Source of the DNA: Bacteroidota bacterium
GTDB lineage: Bacteria > Bacteroidota > Bacteroidia > Cytophagales > Cyclobacteriaceae
Direction of reading: 5' to 3'
NCBI GenBank assembly: GCA_018267275.1
Contig: JAFDYV010000012.1
Span: 62,001-126,000, forward strand
DNA: 64,000 nucleotides
Part shown: positions 8,552 through 17,577 of the stretch, in pieces
Position numbering within the stretch: the first letter of the stretch is position 1
How the letters are laid out: each line of letters opens with the position of its first letter
Position numbers and translations under genes: made by a program
Notes under the pieces: generated by a model
The model's database searches: none
The model's input: only the letters and a program-made list of their open reading frames with translations
What the model was told of the DNA's origin: nothing

Positions 8552-9910
8552 TTATATTAAATACCACCACAGCCAAATCAATATTAGCGGCACAATGTAT
8601 TTGATCAGTGCGTGCCACGTGTTGAGTTGGAATGTGTCGGGTACATTCATAGCTGCCAACGTTTCTTTTTTGTTGAGCAGCCAGCCGGCCAGCAGGGCCA
8701 TTAGTATTCCGCCCAGCGGCATCAAAACGTTAGAGCCAAAGTAGTCAATCAACTCAAAAATGGTTTTGCCTTCGAAATAGAAAATAAAACCTAGTGGTGC
8801 GAAATCTTTTAAACTGCTAAACGAAAAAACCGTTACCAAGCCAATCAGCCAAAGCAACACACCTGCCACCCAAGTAATTCGAGCACGGCTATAGGGGAGT
8901 GTCTCTTCTAAGTGAGAAATAATCGACTCCAGTAATGAGATGGAAGAAGTGAGTGCGGCAAAGAACAACAACAGAAAAAAGAACGCGCCAATAAACCCGC
9001 CACCCGGAATTTCTGCAAAAGACATTGGCAGTGTTACAAAAATCAACCCGGGACCTTCGGCTGGTGATAATCCGTATTGAAACACGATCGGAAAAATAGC
9101 AAGGCCAGCTAGAATGGATGCCGCTCCGTCAGAAAATGCAATGATTGCCGATGATTTTAGCACATTAGTATGGGGTGGCATGTAGGCTCCATAGGTCAGC
9201 ATAACGCCTACGCCAATGCCCAACGAAAAGAACGCCTGCCCAAATGCTGCAAGCACCACACTGGGCGTGAGTTTTGAAAAGTCGGGGGCAAACAGGAATT
9301 GCAATGCCTTACCGAGTTCGCCAAAAATTGCGCCATACAACACTAGTAGCAATAAGATAACAAACAACGTGGGCATCATCCAACCCACTGATTTCTCCAA
9401 ACCGTCCTGCACTCCTTTGGCGACAATCCACGTAGTGGCCAACACAAAGATGCCTTGTCCCAACATCATGCGAAAGGGGCTATCGAGTAACTGTTGATAG
9501 AATGCTGCTGCTGATTCTTTGTTCAAGTTGTTCAGCGAACCTGCCAATGAAGTGATGGTGTAATCCAGTGTCCATCCGGCAATCACACAGTAAAAACTTA
9601 GAATCAAAAATACAGTCACCATCGCTACCCAGCCGAAGTACTTCCAGCCTTGATGCAGGCCATCGGACTTGGCTAAGTTTTGTAGGGTGCCGACCATGCT
9701 TTTCTCTCCACGTTTGCCAATGACCATTTCGGCAGCTAAAATCGGTACGCCCATGATCATCAACGAAAGAACGTACACCAATACAAAAGCACCACCGCCA
9801 TTTTCACCTGCCAAGTAGGTGAACTTCCAGATGTTCGAAAGTCCAACTGTGCTGCCAATAGAGGCGAGCAAAAAAACGTAATTTGATGACCATGTTTTTT
9901 GTGAGGACAT
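8552..9910 (-). CDS. Neurotransmitter:sodium symporter (NSS/SNF family)
   Basis: Integral membrane protein of 452 aa with about 11-12 hydrophobic segments, matching the LeuT-fold NSS family that takes up amino acids or related amines with sodium. Diagnostic sequences include the TM1 region (SIGSTVGLSNIWKFTYLAGENGG), with the unwound GLSNIWKFPY-like substrate site, and TM6 (AFGQAFFSLGIGVGVMLTYG). Start ATG at 9910. It stands alone between a convergent beta-propeller gene and a palindromic intergenic region. The substrate cannot be predicted. Confidence 0.92.
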   Translation of the reverse strand: MSSQKTWSSNYVFLLASIGSTVGLSNIWKFTYLAGENGGGAFVLVYVLSLMIMGVPILAAEMVIGKRGEKSMVGTLQNLAKSDGLHQGWKYFGWVAMVTVFLILSFYCVIAGWTLDYTITSLAGSLNNLNKESAAAFYQQLLDSPFRMMLGQGIFVLATTWIVAKGVQDGLEKSVGWMMPTLFVILLLLVLYGAIFGELGKALQFLFAPDFSKLTPSVVLAAFGQAFFSLGIGVGVMLTYGAYMPPHTNVLKSSAIIAFSDGAASILAGLAIFPIVFQYGLSPAEGPGLIFVTLPMSFAEIPGGGFIGAFFFLLLFFAALTSSISLLESIISHLEETLPYSRARITWVAGVLLWLIGLVTVFSFSSLKDFAPLGFIFYFEGKTIFELIDYFGSNVLMPLGGILMALLAGWLLNKKETLAAMNVPDTFQLNTWHALIKYIVPLILIWLWWYLI

Positions 9911-9924
9911 ATTAACCGTTTAGG

Positions 9925-9988
9925 TCAATTCTAAGCGTAGCGAAGAATCTCACTGAGACTCTTCGTTCTGTACCTTACTTAGAATTGA
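9925..9988. repeat. Nested inverted repeat in intergenic gap
   Basis: The outer arms TCAATTCTAAG (9925-9935) and CTTAGAATTGA (9978-9988) are perfect 11-bp complements. Between them lies an inner hairpin, CGAAGA...TCTTCG around CTCACTGAG. An A/T-rich tract with a run of T on the plus strand follows at about 9992-10003. Both flanking genes are on the minus strand, so on that strand the element lies after the aldo/keto reductase stop is already far behind; it sits upstream of the reductase's downstream neighbour, the NSS gene's start region. It is better explained as a dispersed palindromic element or leader structure than as a simple terminator. Confidence 0.75.
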
Positions 9989-10009
9989 TTAATATTTTTT
10001 TTTGTTGGT

Positions 10010-11050
10010 TCAACTATTTAAATTATATCGCATAATCCTTCCGTGCGGCCCATCTTTGATGCGCTCCAAATCAAACACATCGCCCGCAATCAACTTTTTT
10101 TCACTCAATGCTTTTTCGATTGTTGCCATTTCGCTTGACGAAAGCTCGAAATCAAATACGCGAAGATTGTCTGCAATGTGCGCCTGACTGCGCGCGCCAA
10201 TAATGGCAGCCGCCACACAGGGTTTTTGAAGAATGTAGCGTGTGGCCACATTGGTAATGCTAACATTTTTCTGCAGCGCAATTTGTTGGATGGTCTGTAA
10301 GATGTGTTGCAGCACATCCCATCCACCCATCTCGTCAATTATCAATTTGTACTTGATCAGCGATCGGTTTTCAAAAGGAGGCATAGGCTCTGGCTTGTCT
10401 AGCCAGCGATCACTTAAGAAACCACCAGCAACTGTACCATAACATACAAATTGAATATTGTTCGCTTGGCAGAAGGCTGATAGCTCTTTCTCCGGTCGGT
10501 TATCGAGAAGAGAATACTGAACTTGCAGTGTGTTGATGTGCACACCCGCATCGGTCATTGCTTTTGCAGCGAGGGTATTGAAGTTAGTGCCGCCCAACAA
10601 CTTGATTTTGCCTGCCTGCTGCAGTTCTTTTAGCCAATGCGCAGTTTCCACCCAATTGGGCACTGCATAATTCCACCAACTAAATTGCACCATGTCCAAT
10701 TGCTCAACACCCAACCGCAAAAGCGATCGGTCAATAACTTTTTCAACTTCTCGCTTTGTCAGCTTAGCAAGCAGGTCGTAGTCAGGCACATATTTAGTGA
10801 AGACTTGAATCGGGGCATCTATTCCACGCTTGGTGCGATATTCTTTTCGGAATGAACCAATCAATTCTTCCACGCCTGTGTAAATGTCAGCACAATCAAA
10901 TGTGGTGATGCCGGCATCCACAAACGCGAACATATCTTCAATGGCATGTTGTTGATTGCCTTCACTATGCCCGGCCGAGAGCTGCCAGCCGCCCTTCATT
11001 ATGCGCGAGATTTCGAACCCTGGAGTCAGGGTGAATTTTTCAACTTTCAT
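10010..11050 (-). CDS. Aldo/keto reductase
   Basis: NAD(P)H-dependent aldo/keto reductase of 346 aa with the TIM-barrel family pattern. TTFDCADIYTGVEELIG carries the catalytic Asp/Tyr region, LLGGTNF precedes a barrel strand, and IIGARSQAHI is a late cofactor-binding segment. A central Lys-containing KYVPDYDLL and a YSLLDNRPE strand are also typical. The start ATG (11050) overlaps the stop of the upstream small gene as ATGA, indicating translational coupling. Substrate unknown. Confidence 0.88.
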   Translation of the reverse strand: MKVEKFTLTPGFEISRIMKGGWQLSAGHSEGNQQHAIEDMFAFVDAGITTFDCADIYTGVEELIGSFRKEYRTKRGIDAPIQVFTKYVPDYDLLAKLTKREVEKVIDRSLLRLGVEQLDMVQFSWWNYAVPNWVETAHWLKELQQAGKIKLLGGTNFNTLAAKAMTDAGVHINTLQVQYSLLDNRPEKELSAFCQANNIQFVCYGTVAGGFLSDRWLDKPEPMPPFENRSLIKYKLIIDEMGGWDVLQHILQTIQQIALQKNVSITNVATRYILQKPCVAAAIIGARSQAHIADNLRVFDFELSSSEMATIEKALSEKKLIAGDVFDLERIKDGPHGRIMRYNLNS

Positions 11051-11400
11051 TTTTCAGCCCACGGATTATTTTCTGGAAGAGGAACAACCGTGGTGGCAGC
11101 GCGGTTGTATTCGCGCTTGCCGATGCGGGATATTTTGAAACGCGCTCCACAGTGTGGATCAGGGCATGCGATGATGTGGTCGGTGGCCATCCAATCGTAT
11201 TCGTTTAACGGACGTTGCTTGGGTGTAAGCAGCGGGAGCAAGGCCGCCAACGCATAAAGTGAAAAAGGTCGTTCTGTTTTAAAGTGCAGGTTTTCTCCAA
11301 TTACTTCAAAGGCATCGCCCGGTTGGTGGCTGCACACAAAAGGCTTGTCGCCTTCAATTACTTCAACCTTTAAATCGTATAGATGAAAGGATGCGCTCAT
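11047..11400 (-). CDS. Small conserved protein, TIGR04076-like
   Basis: 117-aa soluble protein with no signal or membrane segment. The pattern (an N-terminal YDLKVEVIEGDKPFVCSHQPGD, then FSLYALAALLPLLTPKQR, then ACPDPHCGARFKISRIG) resembles the TIGR04076 family of unknown function, recognised from memory and not searched. Two Cys in CPDPHC and one in FVCSHQ could bind metal. It precedes and overlaps the aldo/keto reductase gene by 4 bp, so the two probably act together. Function unknown. Confidence 0.65.
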   Translation of the reverse strand: MSASFHLYDLKVEVIEGDKPFVCSHQPGDAFEVIGENLHFKTERPFSLYALAALLPLLTPKQRPLNEYDWMATDHIIACPDPHCGARFKISRIGKREYNRAATTVVPLPENNPWAEK

Positions 11401-11405
11401 CGTTA

Positions 11406-12557
11406 TTAATTGTTAAATCGTTTCAATCTTAAAAAATCAATCGGCTGATTTGTTTTGCCTGTGGTGGCGAGTTCGCCAAGTATTTCTCCGACTACAGAGG
11501 CGAACTTAAACCCGTGTCCGCTAAAGCCAGCGGCAATTATCAGATCATTATCGTCTGGATGTGTGTCGATGATGAAATGCTCATCGGGAGAGTAGGTGTA
11601 CAAACAGGTTTTTACGCTCAGTATGTCGCCAAGGGCGTTGGGCAGAAACTTTTGCGCGGCTTGAAGCAACAGCAATACTTCGTTTTGCGTGTTGATTCGG
11701 TCTACTTTATTCGGATCAGATGGCTTGCCAGGGTGATGATATGCCAACTTCAATCCCAGCGGCCCACCCAATTTGCCTGCCGGCATAATGGGGAATCCAT
11801 AAAATGCACCGGGCAATTGGTCATCCGCAATTAACCAACACGGAAAATTGTCGAGCGTAAAGTCATCCCATTTTTTTGGGTTCAGCCATGCAATTACCTG
11901 GCGTGTTACTTTCAGTTGGGTATTGAGTTTTGGCAATAATTGACTGCTCCAGGCGCCACCACTTACAATGAGCTTTTTTGAGGAAAAAACTCCTGCGTTT
12001 GTTTCTACTTCAAACAATCCATTTTTTTTCTTCCAATGCGCAACACGCTGTTGGGTCAGTAAAGTGGCGCCATGGCGGATTGCCTCTTGTGCAAAAGCTA
12101 AGATGGCACGTTCTGGCGTGATGAATCCGGCTTTCGGTTCCAGCCACTGCTCGTAATGATTTGGAACAACAAAGTTTTTTGTTTTGGTATGACCCGTTGC
12201 CGCTATGTTGTCTAATTGTATTTGATGTTGTTCGGCAGCCAGTTTGGTTCCCTTGATTAATTCATTTTCAGTGGTACCTGCATAGTACAAGCCCGTCTCG
12301 AAGTAAAGCTGAGTGCTGGTTTCGCGTTCAATAGTTGCCCAATTTTCGTAAGCTCGGTGTAGTAGGGGCACGTAATCCGGGTGCTCAAAATAAGCCTTTC
12401 GAATAATTCGGCTTTGACCCGCGTGCGAGCCTTGGTCGTGCGGAATGTCAAATTGTTCAATCCCCAACACATTGGCGCCCTGTTTACTCAAACAATAACA
12501 GGCGGCTGACCCCATGGAACCAATGCCAGCAACAATCACATCAAATTGTTTCGCCAT
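11406..12557 (-). CDS. FAD-dependent monomeric sarcosine oxidase / N-methyltryptophan oxidase-like protein
   Basis: Flavoprotein amine oxidase of about 383 aa. The N-terminus has the dinucleotide-binding motif DVIVAGIGSMGSAACYCLSKQG followed by GIEQFDIPHDQGSHAGQSR, characteristic of the MTOX/SoxA family. A covalent-flavin Cys is plausible in the late SVKTCLYTYSPDEHF segment, which matches the CxYT-P-D site. C-terminal AGFSGHGFKFASVVGE is also typical. I used the ATG at 12557 because the 21 residues before it do not fit the family. It ends 5 nt before the TIGR04076-like gene, so it may head a three-gene operon with that gene and the aldo/keto reductase. Confidence 0.88.
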   Translation of the reverse strand: MAKQFDVIVAGIGSMGSAACYCLSKQGANVLGIEQFDIPHDQGSHAGQSRIIRKAYFEHPDYVPLLHRAYENWATIERETSTQLYFETGLYYAGTTENELIKGTKLAAEQHQIQLDNIAATGHTKTKNFVVPNHYEQWLEPKAGFITPERAILAFAQEAIRHGATLLTQQRVAHWKKKNGLFEVETNAGVFSSKKLIVSGGAWSSQLLPKLNTQLKVTRQVIAWLNPKKWDDFTLDNFPCWLIADDQLPGAFYGFPIMPAGKLGGPLGLKLAYHHPGKPSDPNKVDRINTQNEVLLLLQAAQKFLPNALGDILSVKTCLYTYSPDEHFIIDTHPDDNDLIIAAGFSGHGFKFASVVGEILGELATTGKTNQPIDFLRLKRFNN

Positions 12558-12658
12558 TTTCGAATTAGAATAGCCAAATTTGAACAAAACATTTGTAAAA
12601 CGAGAGCGAGCCTGTAACAATAGTTCGCCTGGCGGGGTTATTCAAACGTTTGCATTCA

Positions 12659-14212
12659 ATGAAGATTGGTATCGAGCTTTCTGACTTTAAAATACACTCA
12701 GATCGGGTTTTCAGGATTACGCTCTATTCGTTGTCGGTTGTCCTCGTAACTATCTTGATGGTCGAGTTTCTTTGGGACTTGGATTCAACGTCCATCGGCT
12801 TATTGATACCGCTCAACATCATGAGCCTGACATTGATCTCGCTGTTTTACTTTTTTCCAAATTCCGGATGGGTTCGACTTGGATTAGTTGCCTTGGTCTA
12901 CTGCATAGTAGAAAGTCACTTTGTGATTATTCCGAAGAACCTTCATGTGATTGTCTACTGGCTGCCGATCGTTCCGATTACAGCGCTTATTGTTGCAGGC
13001 ATTCGCACGGCCATACTTTGGGGGGTGATTGTGCTTTTTACCGCTGTTGTAAATTTTTTGTACGTCAGTAATCTTGGTATTGCAGTGTACACGGTTGAGA
13101 TTAGTGCATTTAAGTTTGTTGTCACGGGTGCGATTTTCTTGATGAGTGTTTTGGCAAGTTGCTTTTTGCTGTATGTATTGCTGGGCAATGCATATGGTGA
13201 AATGAAGGCAAACAACCATGAACTCACGCAACTGCGTTTGCAGATTGAAGCCAAGAAAAACCGTATCGAACAATTTCAACAAAGCCTTATAAGAATCTCG
13301 CGCGATGAACTGCTACAAGGTCACCAACAAGTAAATTTGTTTAAGGGCATTTGTAAAACTGCGGTAGAAACCCTGCCGGTAAGCCGCGTGAGCATCTGGT
13401 TTTTATCGGAAGATAATACCAAGCTTTCGCGCGCCTTCTTATACGAGCAGGCGGGTTCAACAGATGAGTTAGTAACGCTCAGGAGAGAGCATTACCCAAA
13501 CTATTTTCAAGCGCTTGAGACCAAGCCATTCATCATGGCCACACAAGCATGGGAACATCATGATACGAGAGAGTTTGCCAATACATACTTGCGTGCGCTC
13601 AATATTCACTCAATGTTGGATTGCCCGATCTATGAAGACATGCGCTGTGTTGGCGTAGTTTGCTGCGAAAATCAACTTGAGGAGAAAGCCTGGAGCATTG
13701 AAGATACGTTGTTCGTGCAGTCGCTTGCCGACTTTGTCTCGATCAGCCACATGAACGAGAAGATCCGTTCGCTGCTGCGGGAGGTACATCATTCAAATGC
13801 TCAGCTGAACCAGCGCAATTCAGAAATTTTGTCGATGAACAATGAGCTGAAATCTCTAAATGAGGAACTCAACAGCGTGAACGAACGATTAGAAGAGACC
13901 GTGCAGGAACGAACCAAAACGCTGGAGCAACGCAACGTGCAGTTGACCGAATATGCTTTTATCAATTCTCATTTACTGCGTGCACCGCTTACCCGCGTGA
14001 TGGGATTATCAAGCTTAGTGACCAAAGAAGTAAAAACCGTGCAAGAACAACAGTTACTTGATGCGTTAACCGCCAGCGCGCAAGAACTGGATACCATCAT
14101 CCGCAAGATTGCGGACATGTTGTACCAGGGTCATCATTTTACACGAGAAGATGTGCGCTCGATTATCGACAAAAATTTGAAGGCGACCGCGCGACAAGTA
14201 GATACGCTATAG
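12659..14212 (+). CDS. Membrane sensor with GAF and DHp-like domain, lacking an ATPase domain
   Basis: About 517 aa. The N-terminal third has roughly six membrane segments (residues 15-185). A coiled coil and a GAF-like domain follow (about 200-375; VSIWFLSEDNTKLSRAFLY, LDCPIYEDMRCVGVVCCEN). A second coiled coil (NSEILSMNNELKSLNEELN) leads to an H-box-like sequence, AFINSHLLRAPLTRVMGL, resembling the phospho-acceptor helix of histidine kinases. The protein then ends about 75 residues later with no N, G1 or G2 box, so there is no HATPase domain. The reading frame closes normally and the next gene converges, so this is not a window-edge truncation. The start is the ATG at 12659; a TTG lies three codons upstream. 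Confidence 0.75.
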   Translation: MKIGIELSDFKIHSDRVFRITLYSLSVVLVTILMVEFLWDLDSTSIGLLIPLNIMSLTLISLFYFFPNSGWVRLGLVALVYCIVESHFVIIPKNLHVIVYWLPIVPITALIVAGIRTAILWGVIVLFTAVVNFLYVSNLGIAVYTVEISAFKFVVTGAIFLMSVLASCFLLYVLLGNAYGEMKANNHELTQLRLQIEAKKNRIEQFQQSLIRISRDELLQGHQQVNLFKGICKTAVETLPVSRVSIWFLSEDNTKLSRAFLYEQAGSTDELVTLRREHYPNYFQALETKPFIMATQAWEHHDTREFANTYLRALNIHSMLDCPIYEDMRCVGVVCCENQLEEKAWSIEDTLFVQSLADFVSISHMNEKIRSLLREVHHSNAQLNQRNSEILSMNNELKSLNEELNSVNERLEETVQERTKTLEQRNVQLTEYAFINSHLLRAPLTRVMGLSSLVTKEVKTVQEQQLLDALTASAQELDTIIRKIADMLYQGHHFTREDVRSIIDKNLKATARQVDTL

Positions 14213-15625
14213 CGACCAACCGCTACGGTACTCGTCTTTTACATAGGCATTGGCCTCGTCAAAGTTGGTGATCTTCATATTCTTGGCATCCCACAATAGC
14301 TTTTTTCTACCCGGATAGGTCCAGCCTTTTCCATCTGCATTCATCTTGCGCCACGAGTAGCTACGGATGGCGAGATTGCCCATTAGCACAGCTTCGGTGA
14401 GCGGCCCAGCGTAGTCAAAGGCAGAACTTAGCTCCATTTGCCCAAAGCCTTTCATGCAGGCGTCTACCCACTGTGTGTAGTGCCCTGCTTCATTGCCCGG
14501 CACGCGTGGTAGTTTCGCTTTCGGCAGCGTTACTTCTTTCATTCTCTTGGTGGGTAATAGGGTAGGCTTTAGTCCGTAGCAGCCTGCCATGAGTTTTCCC
14601 TTCGTTCCTTCTAAGATGATACCGTTGCTGCCATCGCCCAATACTTCGTCTGGCATTAGTTCTTCCGGTCGCTCCGGCAACAAACCGCCATCTAACCAAG
14701 TCAACTTGATATCGCCCTTGCCATCTTTTTTCGGAAACTTGAAGTGGATAATGGACGATGATGGCGCACACTCGAAGTAATTGGCCTCCTTAAAAATACC
14801 TTCCCAATTGGTGGTGGCACTGCATTCAACCTCTGAAGGAAAATCCACCGGCAATATGCGGAAGAACGGATCAAGAATATGGCAAGCCATATCGCCCAAC
14901 GCGCCCGTACCAAACTGCCACCAGCCGCGCCAGTTAAAAGGCACGTAAGCCGGATTGAAATCAATGAACTTGGAAGGGCCGAGCCATAAATCCCAGTCCA
15001 ACTCTTTCGGAATTTCATGTTTACCTGTTGGGCTGGCAATACCTTGCGGCCACACAGGGCGGTTGGTCCAAGCGACAGCGCTTTTTACTTTTCCAATCAA
15101 CCCCGCATCTACCATCTCCTTCATCTTGCGCACATCTTCGTGCGAAGAGAATTGATTGCCCATTTGGGTAACCACTTTATTTTTTCGAGCAGCCTCCGCC
15201 AATGTGCGGGCTTCGTATATCGTGTGTGTTAATGGTTTTTGCACATACACGTGCTTGCCGCGATTGATGGCTGCCATCGTTGCCACGGCATGCGTATGAT
15301 CTGGCGTTGACACGGAGACTGCATCAATACCTTTTTCTTTGTCAAGCATCTCGCGGAAATCGCGGTAGTATTTTGCATCCGGAAACTTCTCGCGCGCCTT
15401 CACGGCCATGCGGTCGTCCACATCGCAGAGCACGGCAATTTTTGCTTTTGGGTTGGCAGCGAACCCCGTTAAGTCAGAATAGCCTTTGCCACCTGCACCA
15501 ATGCCGGCAATGTACAAGGTATCGCTAGGGGCTACGTAACCCTTGCCCAATACAAAGCGTGGAAGAATGGTAAAGGCGGCTGCCGCTGCGCCTGCTTGCT
15601 GAATGAATTTCCTGCGTGATACCAT
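14207..15625 (-). CDS. Gfo/Idh/MocA-family oxidoreductase, Tat-exported
   Basis: NAD(P)-dependent oxidoreductase of 472 aa acting on sugars or cyclitols. The N-terminus is a twin-arginine signal (VSRRKFIQQAGAAAAAF), so it likely acts in the periplasm. A Rossmann fold follows (IAGIGAGGKGYSDL), then VSVSTPDHTHAVATMAAINRGKHVYVQKPLTH, the EKP-like motif of the family with Gln in place of Glu. Neighbours upstream on the same strand are an M29-like protein, a gluconate-dehydrogenase subunit 3 and a GMC oxidoreductase, a set seen around 3-keto-glycoside metabolism in Bacteroidota. The overlap with the sensor gene at 14207-14212 is convergent. Confidence 0.9.
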   Translation of the reverse strand: MVSRRKFIQQAGAAAAAFTILPRFVLGKGYVAPSDTLYIAGIGAGGKGYSDLTGFAANPKAKIAVLCDVDDRMAVKAREKFPDAKYYRDFREMLDKEKGIDAVSVSTPDHTHAVATMAAINRGKHVYVQKPLTHTIYEARTLAEAARKNKVVTQMGNQFSSHEDVRKMKEMVDAGLIGKVKSAVAWTNRPVWPQGIASPTGKHEIPKELDWDLWLGPSKFIDFNPAYVPFNWRGWWQFGTGALGDMACHILDPFFRILPVDFPSEVECSATTNWEGIFKEANYFECAPSSSIIHFKFPKKDGKGDIKLTWLDGGLLPERPEELMPDEVLGDGSNGIILEGTKGKLMAGCYGLKPTLLPTKRMKEVTLPKAKLPRVPGNEAGHYTQWVDACMKGFGQMELSSAFDYAGPLTEAVLMGNLAIRSYSWRKMNADGKGWTYPGRKKLLWDAKNMKITNFDEANAYVKDEYRSGWSL

Positions 15626-15647
15626 GGTAAGTGATGCGGTTAAGTGA

Positions 15648-16832
15648 TTATTTTGTAATGATTAGTTTTCCTTCTTTGATCCAAACATCTGAGCCTACAG
15701 TGACGGTTGCATTGGTGAAAAAATTCCAACGCACATAGTTGCCTTTAACGTTGCCATTCAATTCCGAATTATCGCCCAGCGACAAACGAACAACCCCGGC
15801 ACCATAACCGAAATAGGGAATCCAAGTGTGGCCATTTTTAGGCAGCAGCGCGCTATTAAAACCAACTGCCAGTTCGCGAAACGATTGCGCTGCAACACCG
15901 CCCATTTCAATTTCTTTTTTCACCGCCTCTTCGCCTTCCGCAGCTGTGATGGAAGTGATTTTACCCTTAGCGAACGTGATCACCAGTCCGCTCACTTTCT
16001 GTCCTGCCCATTCTGAGGGCGGGAATGCAATTTTGCCTTCCACCGTTTCTTCCAGCGGAGCCACACGAATAGCGCCTGCCGGCAGCTCTACTTCACGATC
16101 GATCAGCGTGATTCCTTTTTTTGATCGTTGCAAAGAAGCATCGCCATCTTGTTTGGTCACTGGCCGCCCGGTAATTTGAAATCTCAGCGCAGTTCCCTCA
16201 GGCGTAGTCACTTCAATCCATTGATTTTGCGCGCTGGCTTCAAACTTTTGCTGCAGTTTGCCAAGCGCATCGTATTCGGTTTCCAGCAGAGCTTTTTGAT
16301 AAAACATTTCAACGCTGTCATTTACTTCGATTGCCTTGCCATTTTTATCATAAGCGCCAATCCAATGAAAATGAATGGTGCGCGCTTTTCCTGATCGGAG
16401 CACGGTTTGCATGGCTGCATAAGGTCGATGCGTGGGCACGGCACCCGGTAGCATAATAGCGAGGTCAACATCGTTAAAAATTCTGATTAACCCAGCAGAA
16501 TCTGCTTGGGAAACTGATTGGGTAAAATCATTCTGCCATTGACTCGGCTGCACCGAATCAATGCTGACGGTACCTAAGTAAGTCGCTTTATTTGACTTTA
16601 TTTTTGATTCGAGTAATGAAATGAGCGTGTCAAATTTACCCGGTTGGCCTAACATGAAAACCCGCTCGCCCGGCTGTAGCTGTATGCGCTCCACCATTTT
16701 ATCGCTGATGGCATTCCAATCTAGTTTGTCAGGCAGGGTTGATTCTTTGGGTCCTCGGCATGCTAACGCTACGGTAAGCAAAACGAGCAAAAAAATTGGC
16801 TGTTTAAAAAATGAGCTTCGTCTACTTTTCAT
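15648..16832 (-). CDS. M29-like aminopeptidase family lipoprotein
   Basis: Predicted lipoprotein of about 394 aa (start at MKSRRSSFFKQPIF; lipobox LTVALAC). The C-terminal two-thirds contain TPEGTALRFQITGRPVTKQDGD, GAIRVAPLEETVEGKIAF and a late GHTWIPYFGYGAGVVRLSLGDNSELNG. These resemble the aminopeptidase T (M29) fold, where Glu, His and Asp residues bind two metals. Exact metal ligands are not secured by eye, so activity is uncertain. The start lies 4 nt after the gluconate-dehydrogenase-like stop, within the presumed operon. Its presence among oxidoreductase genes is unexplained. Confidence 0.65.
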   Translation of the reverse strand: MKSRRSSFFKQPIFLLVLLTVALACRGPKESTLPDKLDWNAISDKMVERIQLQPGERVFMLGQPGKFDTLISLLESKIKSNKATYLGTVSIDSVQPSQWQNDFTQSVSQADSAGLIRIFNDVDLAIMLPGAVPTHRPYAAMQTVLRSGKARTIHFHWIGAYDKNGKAIEVNDSVEMFYQKALLETEYDALGKLQQKFEASAQNQWIEVTTPEGTALRFQITGRPVTKQDGDASLQRSKKGITLIDREVELPAGAIRVAPLEETVEGKIAFPPSEWAGQKVSGLVITFAKGKITSITAAEGEEAVKKEIEMGGVAAQSFRELAVGFNSALLPKNGHTWIPYFGYGAGVVRLSLGDNSELNGNVKGNYVRWNFFTNATVTVGSDVWIKEGKLIITK

Positions 16833-16836
16833 AGTA

Positions 16837-17496
16837 TCACGAATCAAATTTTACACTTTCTTTCAGCGTTCTTTCATCGTATTTCAATCCGTATTGATCG
16901 AGCACTTCTTGAGGCACGCCATCCCACTGATTGGGCGTGTTACCGCGATAGTCGACATCTTTCAAACCTATTTTGCTCGTATAAAACCCGGTGGCTGTTA
17001 GGTCGCGGAGCAGATTAAAAAACGAAACACCTTGTGTCATTTCAGGCTTGGCCAGTTCAGGAAACGCAATTTGATCGACCATCGCGATTTGCTGCGCTGC
17101 AGTGCATAAGACGAAGGCTGCATTGAACTGTTTAGCGCATTGCAGGTCCAGCCATCGCAAGCCACCCCGCATAGGGGTTTGGTGGCGCGGCATGTCTTTC
17201 ACAATAAATTCCAAGAAGGCGGGAACGCCCGCCTCGGTGGCGCTGCCCGATACCTCGTCTTTTGGGATGATGATGTCAACCAATACGGTTAATGTGGCCA
17301 TCTCATGCGCGTCAAAAAAAGTCTCGGAAGAGATTTTCTTGAATTGGGCAATTTCGTTTGGCTGACGATCGGGACCACCGTTGGCAGTAGCGTCATCGAC
17401 AGGCGTTTGCTTTTTTTCCGGCTCGCAAGATTGCAACAGCACACCAGTAGCTACTGTACCGACTGCAAGGGTTTTTAAGTATTTTCTTCTGTCCAT
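16837..17496 (-). CDS. Gluconate 2-dehydrogenase subunit 3 family protein
   Basis: Small partner subunit of about 219 aa for a periplasmic GMC flavin dehydrogenase. The N-terminus (MDRRKYLKTLAVGTVATGVLLQSCEPEKK) combines a Tat/Sec-like signal with a Cys that may be lipidated. The core (FFDAHEMATLTVLVDIIIPKDEVSGSATEAGVPAFLEFI) is the family hallmark. It follows the GMC oxidoreductase gene on the same strand across an 81-bp gap that holds a long hairpin. The pairing strongly suggests a two-subunit enzyme. The start is the ATG at 17496. Confidence 0.88.
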   Translation of the reverse strand: MDRRKYLKTLAVGTVATGVLLQSCEPEKKQTPVDDATANGGPDRQPNEIAQFKKISSETFFDAHEMATLTVLVDIIIPKDEVSGSATEAGVPAFLEFIVKDMPRHQTPMRGGLRWLDLQCAKQFNAAFVLCTAAQQIAMVDQIAFPELAKPEMTQGVSFFNLLRDLTATGFYTSKIGLKDVDYRGNTPNQWDGVPQEVLDQYGLKYDERTLKESVKFDS

Positions 17497-17514
17497 AAAC
17501 TAGTATTGAGTCAT

Positions 17515-17567
17515 GAGATGTGAGATTTGAGATGTTTTGGTTTCTAACGTCTCAATACTCATATCTC
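17515..17567. repeat. Long imperfect hairpin between the GMC oxidoreductase and its subunit gene
   Basis: The inner arms TTGAGATGTT (17527-17536) and AACGTCTCAA (17546-17555) pair with one wobble. After a 2-nt internal mismatch the pairing continues outward (GAGATGTGAG with CTCATATCTC), giving about 20 bp in total. It separates two genes that should be co-expressed. It could attenuate expression of the downstream subunit, protect an mRNA end, or be a dispersed palindromic repeat. Confidence 0.7.
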
Positions 17568-17577
17568 CAATCTTTAT

